Below, piece by piece: positions 26,444 to 34,965 of a stretch of 64,000 bases of DNA. Position numbers and translations under genes: made by a program. Below the pieces are notes generated by a model. It worked only from the letters and a program-made list of their open reading frames with translations, did not search any database and was not told the origin of the DNA. This DNA comes from Pseudobdellovibrionaceae bacterium (lineage in GTDB: Bacteria > Bdellovibrionota > Bdellovibrionia > Bdellovibrionales > Bdellovibrionaceae), in assembly GCA_019637915.1 (NCBI GenBank), contig JAHBUV010000001.1:3008565-3072564 (forward strand), in the 5' to 3' direction. Every line of letters begins with the position of its first letter. Within the stretch, counting starts at the first letter, position 1.

Positions 26444-27353
26444 GCCCCTGCACGGCCTGCTTTTGATCAACAAAGAGCCGGGCGGCACCAGCCACGATGT
26501 CGTGGCCCGCGTCCGCAGGATTCTGGGCACCCGTTCGGTCGGCCATTCGGGGACCCTGGATCCCCTGGCGGGCGGCCTGATGGTGCTTCTCGTCGGCGAG
26601 GGGACGAAACTCAGCAATTACATCCTGGACGGCCACAAGGCTTACCGCGCCCAGGCCCGCCTGGGCGTGAGCACCGACACCTTGGACATCACCGGCGAGG
26701 TGCTGGAACGACGGCCCGTGAACGTCCCTTTCGAGCGGATCGAGCAGGCGCTCCGCGAGCTCGAAGGGGAATTCGAGTGGGAAGTGCCGCTCTTTTCCGC
26801 GGTCAAAGTGCAGGGTCGTCCTTTGCACAAATACGCCCGCCAGGGCCAGGGCGAAGAGGTGGCGCGCCCGGTGAAAAAAATGTCCTTCTGGGACGTGCGG
26901 GCCCGCTCGCTGGAGCCGGATCTGATCGAAATCGACCTTCAATGCAGCAAGGGCAGCTACGTGCGCAGCCTGATCCACCAATTGGGCGAAAAGCTCGGCT
27001 GCGGGGCCGCCATGAGCGCCCTGACCCGCACGGGCTCGGTGCCCTACTCTCTGGAGGACGCTTCCACCCTGGATGAACTGGGCAAAGCCTGGTCCGAGGG
27101 GGGCGAGCTGCGGCCTTTCATCCCCATGGGGCGGGCCCTGCCGGGGCTGCGCCGGGTGAGGGTGCAGGGGCAGGATCAGGGTTTGCTGCTGAACGGGCAG
27201 ATCAGCCACGATCTGCGCTCGATGCTGATCACCCAGGTTCGTCCGGGCGTGGATGACCTGGTGCAGGTGCATTCCGCCCAGGATCAGCTGCTGGCCCTGA
27301 TCGCCTTGGAGCCCGGCAAAGGCTTCGCGATCCGCCGGGTCTTTCGCTATTGA
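26436..27353 (+). CDS. truB: tRNA pseudouridine-55 synthase TruB
   Basis: 305 residues. The catalytic motif is GHSGTLDPLAGGLM with Asp42; the N-terminal LLINKEPGGTSHDVV and the RNA-binding KGSYVRSLIHQLGEKLG are standard. It converts U55 of tRNA to pseudouridine in the T loop. A C-terminal PUA-like portion is present. The 8-nt overlap with rbfA indicates coupling. Confidence 0.96.
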   Translation: MSEPLHGLLLINKEPGGTSHDVVARVRRILGTRSVGHSGTLDPLAGGLMVLLVGEGTKLSNYILDGHKAYRAQARLGVSTDTLDITGEVLERRPVNVPFERIEQALRELEGEFEWEVPLFSAVKVQGRPLHKYARQGQGEEVARPVKKMSFWDVRARSLEPDLIEIDLQCSKGSYVRSLIHQLGEKLGCGAAMSALTRTGSVPYSLEDASTLDELGKAWSEGGELRPFIPMGRALPGLRRVRVQGQDQGLLLNGQISHDLRSMLITQVRPGVDDLVQVHSAQDQLLALIALEPGKGFAIRRVFRY

Positions 27354-27513
27354 CGCACCCCCCGTTCCCCGTTAAAACCTTGTCACGCGAATCCGACTCC
27401 GGGAACGACAGCCATGACGTTCAGACGGGGTGTCACGTCGGTGCTGGTAACGAAAATCAGTGAAAAATCAAAGCGTTGCGAAACAACGTGAAACAAATCG
27501 TTAGGAGACGCTA
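27354..27513 (+). other. Leader before rpsO
   Basis: 160 nt with short dyads such as GACGT/ACGTC and a small GTTGC/AAC stem close to the start codon. S15 often regulates its own mRNA through such structures, but I cannot identify a defined S15 site here. AGGAG lies 6 nt before the rpsO ATG. Confidence 0.35.
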
Positions 27514-27783
27514 ATGGCCGTCACGAAAGAACAAAAAGGGCAAATTCTCAGCAAATTCCGTCAAGGTGACCTCGACACGGGCTCCCCGGAAGTGCAAGTG
27601 GCTTTGTTGACCAATAAGATCAACTACCTCACCGAGCACTTCGTGACCCACAAGAAAGATCACCATGGCCGTCGCGGCCTGATCACGGCGGTCAACCGCC
27701 GTCGCAAGCTCCTCGATTACCTCCGTCGCAAAGACGTGAAACGGTACGAGGGTCTGATCAAAGCACTCGACATCCGGAAGTAA
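27514..27783 (+). CDS. rpsO: 30S ribosomal protein S15
   Basis: 89 residues, full family length: [32 protein letters not shown] and a basic C-terminus ending LDIRK. S15 binds 16S rRNA early in assembly. AGGAG precedes the ATG. The order truB-rpsO-pnp is the widespread arrangement. Confidence 0.98.
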   Translation: MAVTKEQKGQILSKFRQGDLDTGSPEVQVALLTNKINYLTEHFVTHKKDHHGRRGLITAVNRRRKLLDYLRRKDVKRYEGLIKALDIRK

Positions 27784-27790
27784 AAAGTCC

Positions 27791-27825
27791 CGAAGGCTCT
27801 CGCGAGGGGGCCTTCGTCGCTTTTT
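27791..27825 (+). terminator. Terminator between rpsO and pnp
   Basis: CGAAGG (27791-27796) pairs with CCTTCG (27811-27816), then TCGCTTTTT. It may be partial, since rpsO-pnp read-through is common in other bacteria. Confidence 0.55.
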
Positions 27826-27874
27826 GAGACCGCTCGGATCGTTCATTCAGAAAAGATGCATGGAAGGAGTTCCA

Positions 27875-29971
27875 ATGAAGACAACCGTCACGACCTCCGT
27901 CGGCGGAAAACAAATCACCATCGAGAGCGGCCGCATGGCCAAGCAAGCCGATGGTTCCGTCCTCGTGACCTGCGGCAACAACATGGTGCTCGTCACCGCC
28001 GTCGCCCGCAGAGAGCCCTCGACCCTCGACTTTTTCCCCCTCACGGTGGAATACCAGGAGAAATTCTACGCCACCGGTAAAATCCCGGGCGGCTATTTCA
28101 AACGCGAAGGTCGTCCTTCGACCGATCAGATCCTGATCGCTCGTCTGATCGATCGTCCGATCCGCCCGTCCTTCCCGGAAGGCTATCGCCACGAAACGCA
28201 GGTGGTGGCCACGGTGTTGTCGGCGGACAGCTCCTTCCCGGTGGAAGTGCTGGCCTCCCTGGGCGCTTCGGCGGCCCTGCACATTTCCGACATTCCCTTC
28301 AACGGCCCGACGGCCGCCGTGCAAGTCGGCCGCGTCGACGGTCAGTTCATCGCCAACCCCACGCCCCAGCAGATGGAAAAGTCCGACATGGACATCCTGG
28401 TCGCCGGCACCCGCAACGGCATCCTGATGGTCGAAGGCGAAGCCAAGTTCATCACGGAAGCCGATGCCCTGGCCGCTTTGAAATTCGGCCACCAGTCGCT
28501 GCAACCCTTGTTGAACGCCCAGGATGAGCTGCGCGAAAAAACCGGTTCGAAGCCGAAGCGTTCTTTCACGCCGCCGGCCATCGACGGTGGTTTCAAGGAT
28601 CTGGCGGAAGCCATCCTCAAGCCGCGCATCGAACAAGCCATGAAGATCCGCGAGAAGTCCGAGCGCTACAACGCCTACGACGCCGCCAAGACCGAAGTGA
28701 TGACGAAACTCGTCGCCACCCTCGAGGACAAAGCGACCCAGGACCAGCGCAAGAAGGAACTCGGCGCCGTCATCGAGGACGTGAAGTACCGCATTTCGCG
28801 CTCGATGATCCTCGACACCGGCTCCCGCATCGACGGCCGCGACACGAAAACCGTGCGTCCGATCGCTTGCGAAGTCGCCGTGTTGCCGCGCGCCCACGGT
28901 TCCGGCCTCTTCACCCGCGGCGAGACCCAGTGCCTCGGCACGGTCACCCTCGGCACGGGCGATGACGAACTGATGGTCGACACCCTGCACGGGGACTCGA
29001 ACCGCAAGTTCATGCTGCACTACAACTTCCCGCCGTACTCCGTCGGTGAGGTCGGCCGTTTCGGCGGTCAAGGCCGTCGCGAGATCGGTCACGGCAACCT
29101 GGCCGAGCGCGCGCTGAAAGCCGTGCTGCCGTCCTACGAAAAATTCCCTTACGTCATCCGCATCGTCTCCGAAGTGCTGGAGTCGAACGGCTCCTCCTCC
29201 ATGGGCACGGTTTGCGCCGGCACCATGGCGCTGCTGGACGCGGGCGTTCCGATCAAAGGCAACGTCGCCGGGATCGCCATGGGTCTGATCAAAGAGGGCG
29301 ATCGCGTCGCCGTCCTGACGGACATCCTCGGTGACGAGGATCACCTGGGTGACATGGACTTCAAAGTCGCCGGCACCTACGACGGCATCACCTCCCTGCA
29401 GATGGACATCAAGATCGACTCCGTCAGCTTCGAGGTCATGGACACCGCCCTCCGTCAGGCGAAAGACGGCCGCAACCACATCCTCGCGGAAATGGAAAAG
29501 GTCATCAAAGTCGCCCGCGGTCAGATCTCCGAATTCGCCCCGCGCATCGAGACCTTGAAAATCAAGGTCGACAAGATCCGCGAAGTCATCGGCCCCGGAG
29601 GCAAAGTCATCCGCGGCATCACCGAAGCCACCGGTTGCAAAATCGAGATCAAGGACGACGGCACGATCAACATCGCGTCGACGGATCCGGCGAAGACCAA
29701 AGAGGCCATCCGCATGATCAACGACATCTGCGCGGAAGCCGAAGTCGGCAAGGCCTACAAGGGCCGCGTCGTGAAGATCGCCGAGTTCGGGGCTTTCGTT
29801 GAGATCTTCCCGAACACGCAGGGTCTGCTGCACATTTCCGAGATCGCCAATGAGCGCATTCGTGCAGTCACGGATGTTTTGAAAGAGGGCGATGTCATTG
29901 ACGTGAAAGTGATGGAGGTCGACCGGGCCGGACGCATCAAACTGTCGCGCCGGGCTCTGCTGACTCAGTAG
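27875..29971 (+). CDS. pnp: Polynucleotide phosphorylase
   Basis: 698 residues. Two RNase PH domains are joined by a helical linker; the second core carries GSGLFTRGETQ, FMLHYNFPPYSVGE and GDEDHLGDMDFKVAGT. A KH domain (REVIGPGGKVIRGITEATG) and an S1 domain (KAYKGRVVKIAEFGAFVEI) follow. It is a 3'-5' phosphorolytic RNase of the degradosome. ATG 27875 is chosen for GGAAGGAG; the frame is open upstream to 27824. A structured RNA element follows the stop codon. Confidence 0.98.
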   Translation: MKTTVTTSVGGKQITIESGRMAKQADGSVLVTCGNNMVLVTAVARREPSTLDFFPLTVEYQEKFYATGKIPGGYFKREGRPSTDQILIARLIDRPIRPSFPEGYRHETQVVATVLSADSSFPVEVLASLGASAALHISDIPFNGPTAAVQVGRVDGQFIANPTPQQMEKSDMDILVAGTRNGILMVEGEAKFITEADALAALKFGHQSLQPLLNAQDELREKTGSKPKRSFTPPAIDGGFKDLAEAILKPRIEQAMKIREKSERYNAYDAAKTEVMTKLVATLEDKATQDQRKKELGAVIEDVKYRISRSMILDTGSRIDGRDTKTVRPIACEVAVLPRAHGSGLFTRGETQCLGTVTLGTGDDELMVDTLHGDSNRKFMLHYNFPPYSVGEVGRFGGQGRREIGHGNLAERALKAVLPSYEKFPYVIRIVSEVLESNGSSSMGTVCAGTMALLDAGVPIKGNVAGIAMGLIKEGDRVAVLTDILGDEDHLGDMDFKVAGTYDGITSLQMDIKIDSVSFEVMDTALRQAKDGRNHILAEMEKVIKVARGQISEFAPRIETLKIKVDKIREVIGPGGKVIRGITEATGCKIEIKDDGTINIASTDPAKTKEAIRMINDICAEAEVGKAYKGRVVKIAEFGAFVEIFPNTQGLLHISEIANERIRAVTDVLKEGDVIDVKVMEVDRAGRIKLSRRALLTQ

Positions 29972-30000
29972 TTTTGCGCGTCGGCTGGGCTTGACGCGAG

Positions 30001-30198
30001 CGCCCCCGGGCAAGGCTGGGGGGACTTCAAGGCTCAGACATGCGTTTTGGAAAATCCCTCCTGGGTTTTCCCTTGCGGGCTGCGCGTGAGAATCGCCTCC
30101 TGCGATTCTCAGGTCGCGACTTTGCGTTCGCAAAGTCGCGCCGAAGCCGAACTCGTTTGAAGCCCCCCAAGGCCTTGCCCGGGGGGCTTTTTCTTTTT
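30001..30198 (+). ncRNA. Candidate multi-hairpin small RNA with anti-Shine-Dalgarno loops
   Basis: A closing stem of about 27 bp pairs 30003-30030 with 30157-30185, with small bulges. Inside are three hairpins: 49-71 (9 bp, loop CTCCT at 30058-30062), 88-110 (9 bp perfect, loop CTCCT at 30097-30101) and 115-140 (11 bp, GTTC loop), all counted from 30000. The 3' half ends in T5-C-T5 (30188-30198), so the plus strand is the transcript. Two equal CTCCT loops are complementary to the AGGAG ribosome site, as in regulatory RNAs that block translation. It begins about 30 nt after the pnp stop. It could instead be the pnp 3' UTR and terminator. No separate promoter was found. Confidence 0.6.
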
Positions 30199-30334
30199 CA
30201 AGCCTTTCCGTTTTCTTCAGTTCCGGGTGTGGGGCGCCTGGGGCGGACCTTTGTTCGCTTTTTTTGGGGCGCTGCGGGTCCCCGCGGGTGCTTCTGCTTC
30301 CCAGGGGAGTGGTTCTTAGGGAGAATGGAAGGCT

Positions 30335-31603
30335 ATGGTGCGGTTTAAGAAGACGGTGCTTTCGAATGGGATTCGGGTGGTGAGTGAGCTTCATCCTTCG
30401 TCTCGGGCGGTGAGTCTGGGGGTTTGGGTGGAGGTCGGCACTCGGGATGAGAAGCCGGGGCAGGAGGGGCTGTCGCACTTCATCGAGCATCTGGTGTTCA
30501 AGGGAACCCGCACGCGCACGGCTTATCAGATCGTGCGCTCGCTGGAGGCTCTGGGCGGGGAGCTCAATGCTTACACCACCAAAGAGTACACTTGCTATCA
30601 TGCCATGGTTTTGAAGAATCATTGGTCCACGGCCATGGACGTGCTCGCGGATCTGACTTCGAACATGAAGATCTCGGCGCGGGATTTCAAACTCGAGAAG
30701 GGCGTCATCCTGCAGGAGATCGCCATGGCCGAGGACAATCACGACGACATCATTTACGATCACCTCCACGAGCAGATTTATGGCCGTCACGCCCTGGCCA
30801 AGCCGATTCTGGGCTCGGTGAAGTCCATCGCCCTGATGAAGATGTCCCAGGTGATGGAGGCTTACCGCGAGAATTACAGCGGGCGCTCCATCATCGTTTC
30901 GGCCGCCGGCAACATTGATCACGCGGAATTGGTCACGGCGGTGGAGCATTTGTTCCGTTCGAAGAAAAAGACCCGCCGCAAGACGCTGCCCCGCCGGGCG
31001 CCGCGCTGGAGCGCGGGGCGCGTGGCCATCGAGAAAGACGGCGAACAGGTGCATTGCCTGTGGGCTTTTCCCACCGTCAGCTTCCGGGACCGCCGGCGTT
31101 TCGAGAGTTACATTCTGAACGCGGCTCTGGGCGGCGGCATGACGTCGCGGCTTTATCAGGCCGTGCGCGAGCGCAAAGGGCTCGTCTACAACATCCACTC
31201 GATGCTCAGCACCTATGAGGACTCCGGCATGATCTCCATCTACGCCGGGGCCGAACTCGCCAAAGTGCGCGAGGTCGGCGAGGTCGTGGCGCGGGAAATC
31301 CGGAAGATCAAGAAGAAGGGCATTCCGCGCTCGGATGTGGAGCTCTTCAAGACGCAGGTCATCGGGGCCATTCTTTTGGGCTCCGATGATGTGGAAAACC
31401 GCATGAGCTCGCTCGCTGCCAATGAGATGGTTTTCGGCCGTTCCAAGTCGCCGGAGGAAGTCGTCGAGGAAATCCGCGCCATCGACGAGGACCGCATGAA
31501 TGAGTTCTTGCAAGAACGCCTGCAGCCGGAAAAAATGGCCGGCGTCCTTCTCGGGCCCGGCGTGAACGAGCTCGCGACCTGGTGGAAAGAACTGGAATTT
31601 TAA
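30335..31603 (+). CDS. M16 family zinc metalloprotease
   Basis: 422 residues. The inverted zinc motif HxxEH is at 48-52 (HFIEH) with the distal Glu in LEKGVILQEIAMAEDN. ALGGELNAYTTKEYTCYH and GGGMTSRLYQAVRERKGLVY are standard for mitochondrial-processing-peptidase-like bacterial enzymes. The protein has no signal peptide. A gene of this family lies directly after pnp and before dut in many bacteria, which matches here. It probably degrades peptides or processes a small substrate. Confidence 0.94.
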   Translation: MVRFKKTVLSNGIRVVSELHPSSRAVSLGVWVEVGTRDEKPGQEGLSHFIEHLVFKGTRTRTAYQIVRSLEALGGELNAYTTKEYTCYHAMVLKNHWSTAMDVLADLTSNMKISARDFKLEKGVILQEIAMAEDNHDDIIYDHLHEQIYGRHALAKPILGSVKSIALMKMSQVMEAYRENYSGRSIIVSAAGNIDHAELVTAVEHLFRSKKKTRRKTLPRRAPRWSAGRVAIEKDGEQVHCLWAFPTVSFRDRRRFESYILNAALGGGMTSRLYQAVRERKGLVYNIHSMLSTYEDSGMISIYAGAELAKVREVGEVVAREIRKIKKKGIPRSDVELFKTQVIGAILLGSDDVENRMSSLAANEMVFGRSKSPEEVVEEIRAIDEDRMNEFLQERLQPEKMAGVLLGPGVNELATWWKELEF

Positions 31604-31614
31604 GGAGTGAACCG

Positions 31615-32064
31615 ATGTCCCTGATTTCCGTGAAAGTCAAAAAGCTGCCCCACTTCAAAGGCGACCTGCCGGCCTACCAATCCCACGGCGCCAGCGGCTT
31701 TGACGTGCGCGCCGTGCTCGACGAACCCATGACCCTCCAGCCCGGCGAACGCGCCCTCATCCCCACGGGCCTGTCCTTCGAAATCCCCGAGGGCTTCGAG
31801 ATCCAGGCCCGCCCGCGCAGCGGCTGGGCCATCAAGCAGGGCATGAGCCTGCTGAACACGCCCGGCACCATCGATGCCGATTACCGCGGCGAAGTGAAAG
31901 TCATCGTCGTGAACCTGGGGCAGGAGCCCGTGCAGGTGCGGGACCAGGAGCGCATCGCCCAGTTCGTGGTCTGCCCCGTCATGCAAGTGCGTTTGGACGT
32001 CGTCGAGGAACTCAGCGACACTTCGCGCGGCGCCGGCGGGTTCGGCTCCACCGGGCGCGCTTAA
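31615..32064 (+). CDS. dut: dUTP diphosphatase
   Basis: 149 residues. All five trimeric dUTPase motifs are visible: ASGFDVRA, RPRSGWAIK, NTPGTIDADYRGEVKVI, QERIAQFVV and the C-terminal RGAGGFGSTGR. It hydrolyses dUTP to dUMP and pyrophosphate, preventing uracil in DNA and supplying thymidylate synthesis. ATG 31615 follows AAGGAG 7 nt upstream; an in-frame ATG at 31582 lies inside the M16 gene. It converges on osmC with only 4 nt between the stops. Confidence 0.97.
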   Translation: MSLISVKVKKLPHFKGDLPAYQSHGASGFDVRAVLDEPMTLQPGERALIPTGLSFEIPEGFEIQARPRSGWAIKQGMSLLNTPGTIDADYRGEVKVIVVNLGQEPVQVRDQERIAQFVVCPVMQVRLDVVEELSDTSRGAGGFGSTGRA

Positions 32065-32068
32065 AACC

Positions 32069-32542
32069 TCACCAGGCCGCCGAGTCGATCTGCGCGGCCT
32101 GCGTGTCGATCAGGCGGGCATCCAGGGTGATGTCCGCTTTCAAGAGCTTCGACACCGGGCAGTTCTCTTTCGCCGTTTGGGCGATCTCCAGGAAATCCTC
32201 TTCCGAAGCCCCCGGCACTTTCGCCGTCAGCTGCAAATGCACGTGGGGGATTTCCCAGCCGCCGTCCTTTTGTTTGAGAGAAACCTCCGCCGTGACCTGC
32301 AGGGTGTCCGGGGTCATCTGCGCCTGCGACAGGGCGTGGGCCAGGGCCATGCTGAAGCATCCGGCATGGGCGGCCGCGATCAGCTCCTCCGGATTGGTGG
32401 GGCCGGGTTCGCCTTCGGGATGCTCGCTGAAGCGGGCGTGGGCGGAGTAAGAGGCTTTGTCCAGGGCGCCGCTTTCCGTGGACATCACGCCCAAGCCGTT
32501 TTGCAGGTTTCCTGTCCAGATCGCCGTGGCTGTTCTTTGCAT
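32069..32542 (-). CDS. osmC: OsmC-family peroxiredoxin
   Basis: 157 residues. Both redox cysteines are present: AHAGCFSMAL (about Cys62) and ENCPVSKLL (about Cys127); NPEELIAAAHAGC is the family signature. OsmC reduces organic hydroperoxides using its Cys pair, fed by lipoylated proteins or thiols. ATG 32542 is chosen for AGGAGG 6 nt upstream; an ATG at 32560 overlaps that site. Confidence 0.93.
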   Translation of the reverse strand: MQRTATAIWTGNLQNGLGVMSTESGALDKASYSAHARFSEHPEGEPGPTNPEELIAAAHAGCFSMALAHALSQAQMTPDTLQVTAEVSLKQKDGGWEIPHVHLQLTAKVPGASEEDFLEIAQTAKENCPVSKLLKADITLDARLIDTQAAQIDSAAW

Positions 32543-32621
32543 GTCGTTCCTCCTGGCCATTGTCTCCGCGCCAGTTTAGTGGATCCGGCGCGCGTCAGGA
32601 GTGAAGTTTTGAGGACATGTT

Positions 32622-33176
32622 CTAAAGGGTCGTCGTCACACCGGAAGACACGAGATTCCGCACCGAGACCCGCTCCATCAGCCACAGGGCGAAGAGCAGT
32701 CCGAAGACGACGATGATCAGGCGCAGGGAGCGTTTTTTCTCGAGCCCGAAGTTTTCCGTGAGGCCCACCACCAGAAGGATCGCCATCATCGCCAGGCCGA
32801 ACAGGTCCGAAGGCGGGAAAAAGCTCGAGGCGATGTGGAAAAGGAAAAACGGGAAAAGCGAAAACGCCACCAGGGTGAAGAGCCGCGCGAAAGAGACGGT
32901 GCGACGCTCGAAGATCTGAAAGTAGTAATAGAGGAAACTCGCCAGCAGCGAGCTCATCACCGTGACCAGGATCGGGAAAAGGATCAGGCCCTGCAGGAGC
33001 TTCCACACGCCGGGGGGAAACAAGCCCGCCAGGAATCCCGACAGGGCGGCGATGGTGGCGAGGGTGAAAAACGTGCGTTTCCAGGACCAGTCGGGCAGGC
33101 GGGCCACCTCTTCAAGAGGATGGCGGAAGAACACTTTCAGCGTTTCGATGCTTTCACGGATCAGCGCCTGCGACAT
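32622..33176 (-). CDS. Yip1-like multi-span membrane protein
   Basis: 184 residues with about five membrane helices after an amphipathic N-terminus: FFTLATIAALSGFLAGLF, ILFPILVTVMSSLLASFLYY, LFTLVAFSLFPFFLFHIASS, GLAMMAILLVVGL and RLIIVVFGLLFALWLM. The N-terminal ETLKVFFRHPLEEV and the overall pattern resemble the Yip1 domain family. Function in bacteria unknown. It is the last of three minus-strand genes, 31 nt after the preceding one. Confidence 0.65.
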   Translation of the reverse strand: MSQALIRESIETLKVFFRHPLEEVARLPDWSWKRTFFTLATIAALSGFLAGLFPPGVWKLLQGLILFPILVTVMSSLLASFLYYYFQIFERRTVSFARLFTLVAFSLFPFFLFHIASSFFPPSDLFGLAMMAILLVVGLTENFGLEKKRSLRLIIVVFGLLFALWLMERVSVRNLVSSGVTTTL

Positions 33177-33207
33177 GGGGAAATTGCATCATGGAGACGA
33201 GGAAACC

Positions 33208-33708
33208 TCAAGAGGAAAGATGCACCCGTTCGGCGAAGGCCTTTTCCCACTCGCGCTCCGCCTCCCGGCGGACCGACTGCAGAAGATCGCGCTTGCGCTC
33301 CTCATGGGAGGGGCCGCAGGGGACGATGATCGAAGCCGGGCGCAGGCGTTGGAGAATGTCGCGCATCTCTTCCAGGGTCTCTTGATCGACCACCAGGTGG
33401 CCCGGTTGCTGGTTCAGCAGGTCGCACAGCATCTCCTGGCGGCGCTGTTCGCCCCGGCGGGGCAGGCGCAGGATGCGCACGTCGTAGCCGTGGGCCAGCA
33501 GGTGCACGGGCAGATCGTCCCAGCCCGGCGCCAGGCCGAAAAGGGCGCGCGGGCCGCTCACGAAAATCACCGGGGACTTGGTGAGCAGGCAGTTCGGTTC
33601 CAGTTCGCGCGGGCCGCGCAGGCGCGCGCGTCCTCGCCACAAGGGCGGCAGGGCGGCCGAGATCAAAAGCAAACCGGCGATCATCCAGGGGAGAGTCGTG
33701 TCGTTCAT
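33208..33708 (-). CDS. Membrane-anchored hypothetical protein
   Basis: 166 residues. One N-terminal span (MIAGLLLISAALPPLW) with a basic flank, then a soluble part with VIFVSGPRALFGLAPGWDDLP and LLAHGYDVRILRLPRRG. This looks like the first strands of an alpha/beta-hydrolase fold, but it is too short and no GxSxG nucleophile is present, so enzyme activity is doubtful. It overlaps the upstream barrel gene by 4 nt and precedes the Yip1-like gene, suggesting a three-gene envelope operon. Confidence 0.6.
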   Translation of the reverse strand: MNDTTLPWMIAGLLLISAALPPLWRGRARLRGPRELEPNCLLTKSPVIFVSGPRALFGLAPGWDDLPVHLLAHGYDVRILRLPRRGEQRRQEMLCDLLNQQPGHLVVDQETLEEMRDILQRLRPASIIVPCGPSHEERKRDLLQSVRREAEREWEKAFAERVHLSS

Positions 33709-34355
33709 AGCGAGATCTTCAATTCCACGGAAAAGTCCACGGAGCCTTTGTCGGCCGTGCGGCCGACCACCGGCGAACGGGCGCCGAGATCGAAATTCAG
33801 GCTCGACAAGGAGTTCAGACGGGCGGCGGCGCCGATGGAGCCCAGGACGGCGGGCGTGTCGTCGCTGATGCGGATGTTTTTCGCCTCGTCCGTCAAACGC
33901 AACTGGCGCTGGGCGAGTCCGCCCTGCAGGCGGTAGTCCCAGTTCGCGTCGATGGGCGAGCGGTGCAGGAACTTCAGATCGAGTTCACGCAAGTAATGCT
34001 CTTCCGCGCCGGCGCGGGTCTCGCCGAAATTGCGCCAGGCCACCTCGGCCATCCAATTCGGCGAGAACAGATCCACGCCAAGGCTGAGCTGCATGCCGTT
34101 CTGGTTGCGCGACAGGTTCTTGCCGTCGACCTGGAAACTGCTGAAGGAATTGACGAAGCCCAGGCCGGGGTGGATGCGCACCTCATCGAAGGGGCTGCCG
34201 GCCGGCGGGGCCTGCGCTTTCTGGCGCGACGAAAGCTGCTCCACCAGGTCTTCGTAGGAAAGCTCTTCGACCTCCTCCGAGGCGCGGGCGCTCTGGACCA
34301 TGGTCAGACAGGAAAAAGCCACGAGGCAGGACAAAACGATCGACGATGTCTTCAT
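33705..34355 (-). CDS. Small outer-membrane or periplasmic beta-rich protein
   Basis: 216 residues. Signal peptide MKTSSIVLSCLVAFSCLTMVQSARA. Residues 26-50 are acidic and helical (EEVEELSYEDLVEQLSSRQK). The remainder has alternating strands (MQLSLGVDLFSPNWMAEVAW, HYLRELDLKFLHR, SLNFDLGARSPVVG) typical of an outer-membrane barrel; it ends SVELKISL. No family recognised. It is the first gene of the operon running to 32622. Confidence 0.65.
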   Translation of the reverse strand: MKTSSIVLSCLVAFSCLTMVQSARASEEVEELSYEDLVEQLSSRQKAQAPPAGSPFDEVRIHPGLGFVNSFSSFQVDGKNLSRNQNGMQLSLGVDLFSPNWMAEVAWRNFGETRAGAEEHYLRELDLKFLHRSPIDANWDYRLQGGLAQRQLRLTDEAKNIRISDDTPAVLGSIGAAARLNSLSSLNFDLGARSPVVGRTADKGSVDFSVELKISL

Positions 34356-34455
34356 GCCTTCAGTGTAGCACCGGCCATCGGCTGGAAAAGATCCGCGCGC
34401 GCAAACTGGACCTGGCTTGCGGACGGGAGCGGTTTAAACTGGTGAAGGGGGACAG

Positions 34456-34917
34456 GTGAACAATCTTTTCAAACGCAAAGCCCGGCACAACACCTATTGC
34501 GCGTTCTGCAAGTCGCCCCGGCGCGTGCCGCGCAAGCGCAACATCGGCGTGATCAACATCATCGCCAGCGCCCTCACCGCCGCCGTGATCAGCATTGTTT
34601 TGTGGGAGGGGTTCGACCCGCGGGGCTTCGTGGTGTTCGTCATCGCCCTCGCTTTCGCGGAGACCTTCCTGCAGCTGCGCTGGCGCCTGTCCATCGTCTG
34701 CCGCGCCTGTGGCTTTGATCCCGCTTTGTATGTCAAGCAGCCTCATCTCGCGGCGGCGAAAGTCAAAGAGCATCTGGAGCGGCGCCGCCGGGATCCCGCG
34801 GCCCTCATGGGGAAAAGATTGAATCTGCCCACCATCACGCCCGAGCGCGCGGAGCAATTGAAGGCTCTTCCCGCCGACGGCAAAGGCCGGGGACAGCTGG
34901 TGTCGCGTTCCATCTGA
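34456..34917 (+). CDS. Zinc-ribbon membrane protein, unknown function
   Basis: 153 residues from GTG 34456 with GGGGGACA upstream. Two CxxC pairs (YCAFCKS near the start and VCRACGF at about residue 85) flank two hydrophobic helices (IGVINIIASALTAAVISIVL and FVVFVIALAFAETFL). The pairs may form one zinc site on the cytoplasmic side. The C-terminus is charged and helical. No family recognised. Confidence 0.65.
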   Translation: MNNLFKRKARHNTYCAFCKSPRRVPRKRNIGVINIIASALTAAVISIVLWEGFDPRGFVVFVIALAFAETFLQLRWRLSIVCRACGFDPALYVKQPHLAAAKVKEHLERRRRDPAALMGKRLNLPTITPERAEQLKALPADGKGRGQLVSRSI

Positions 34918-34965
34918 AAAGAGAGCTTGAGCCTTGACGCGCCTTGCGTTTAGTCTGTCTCAGTC

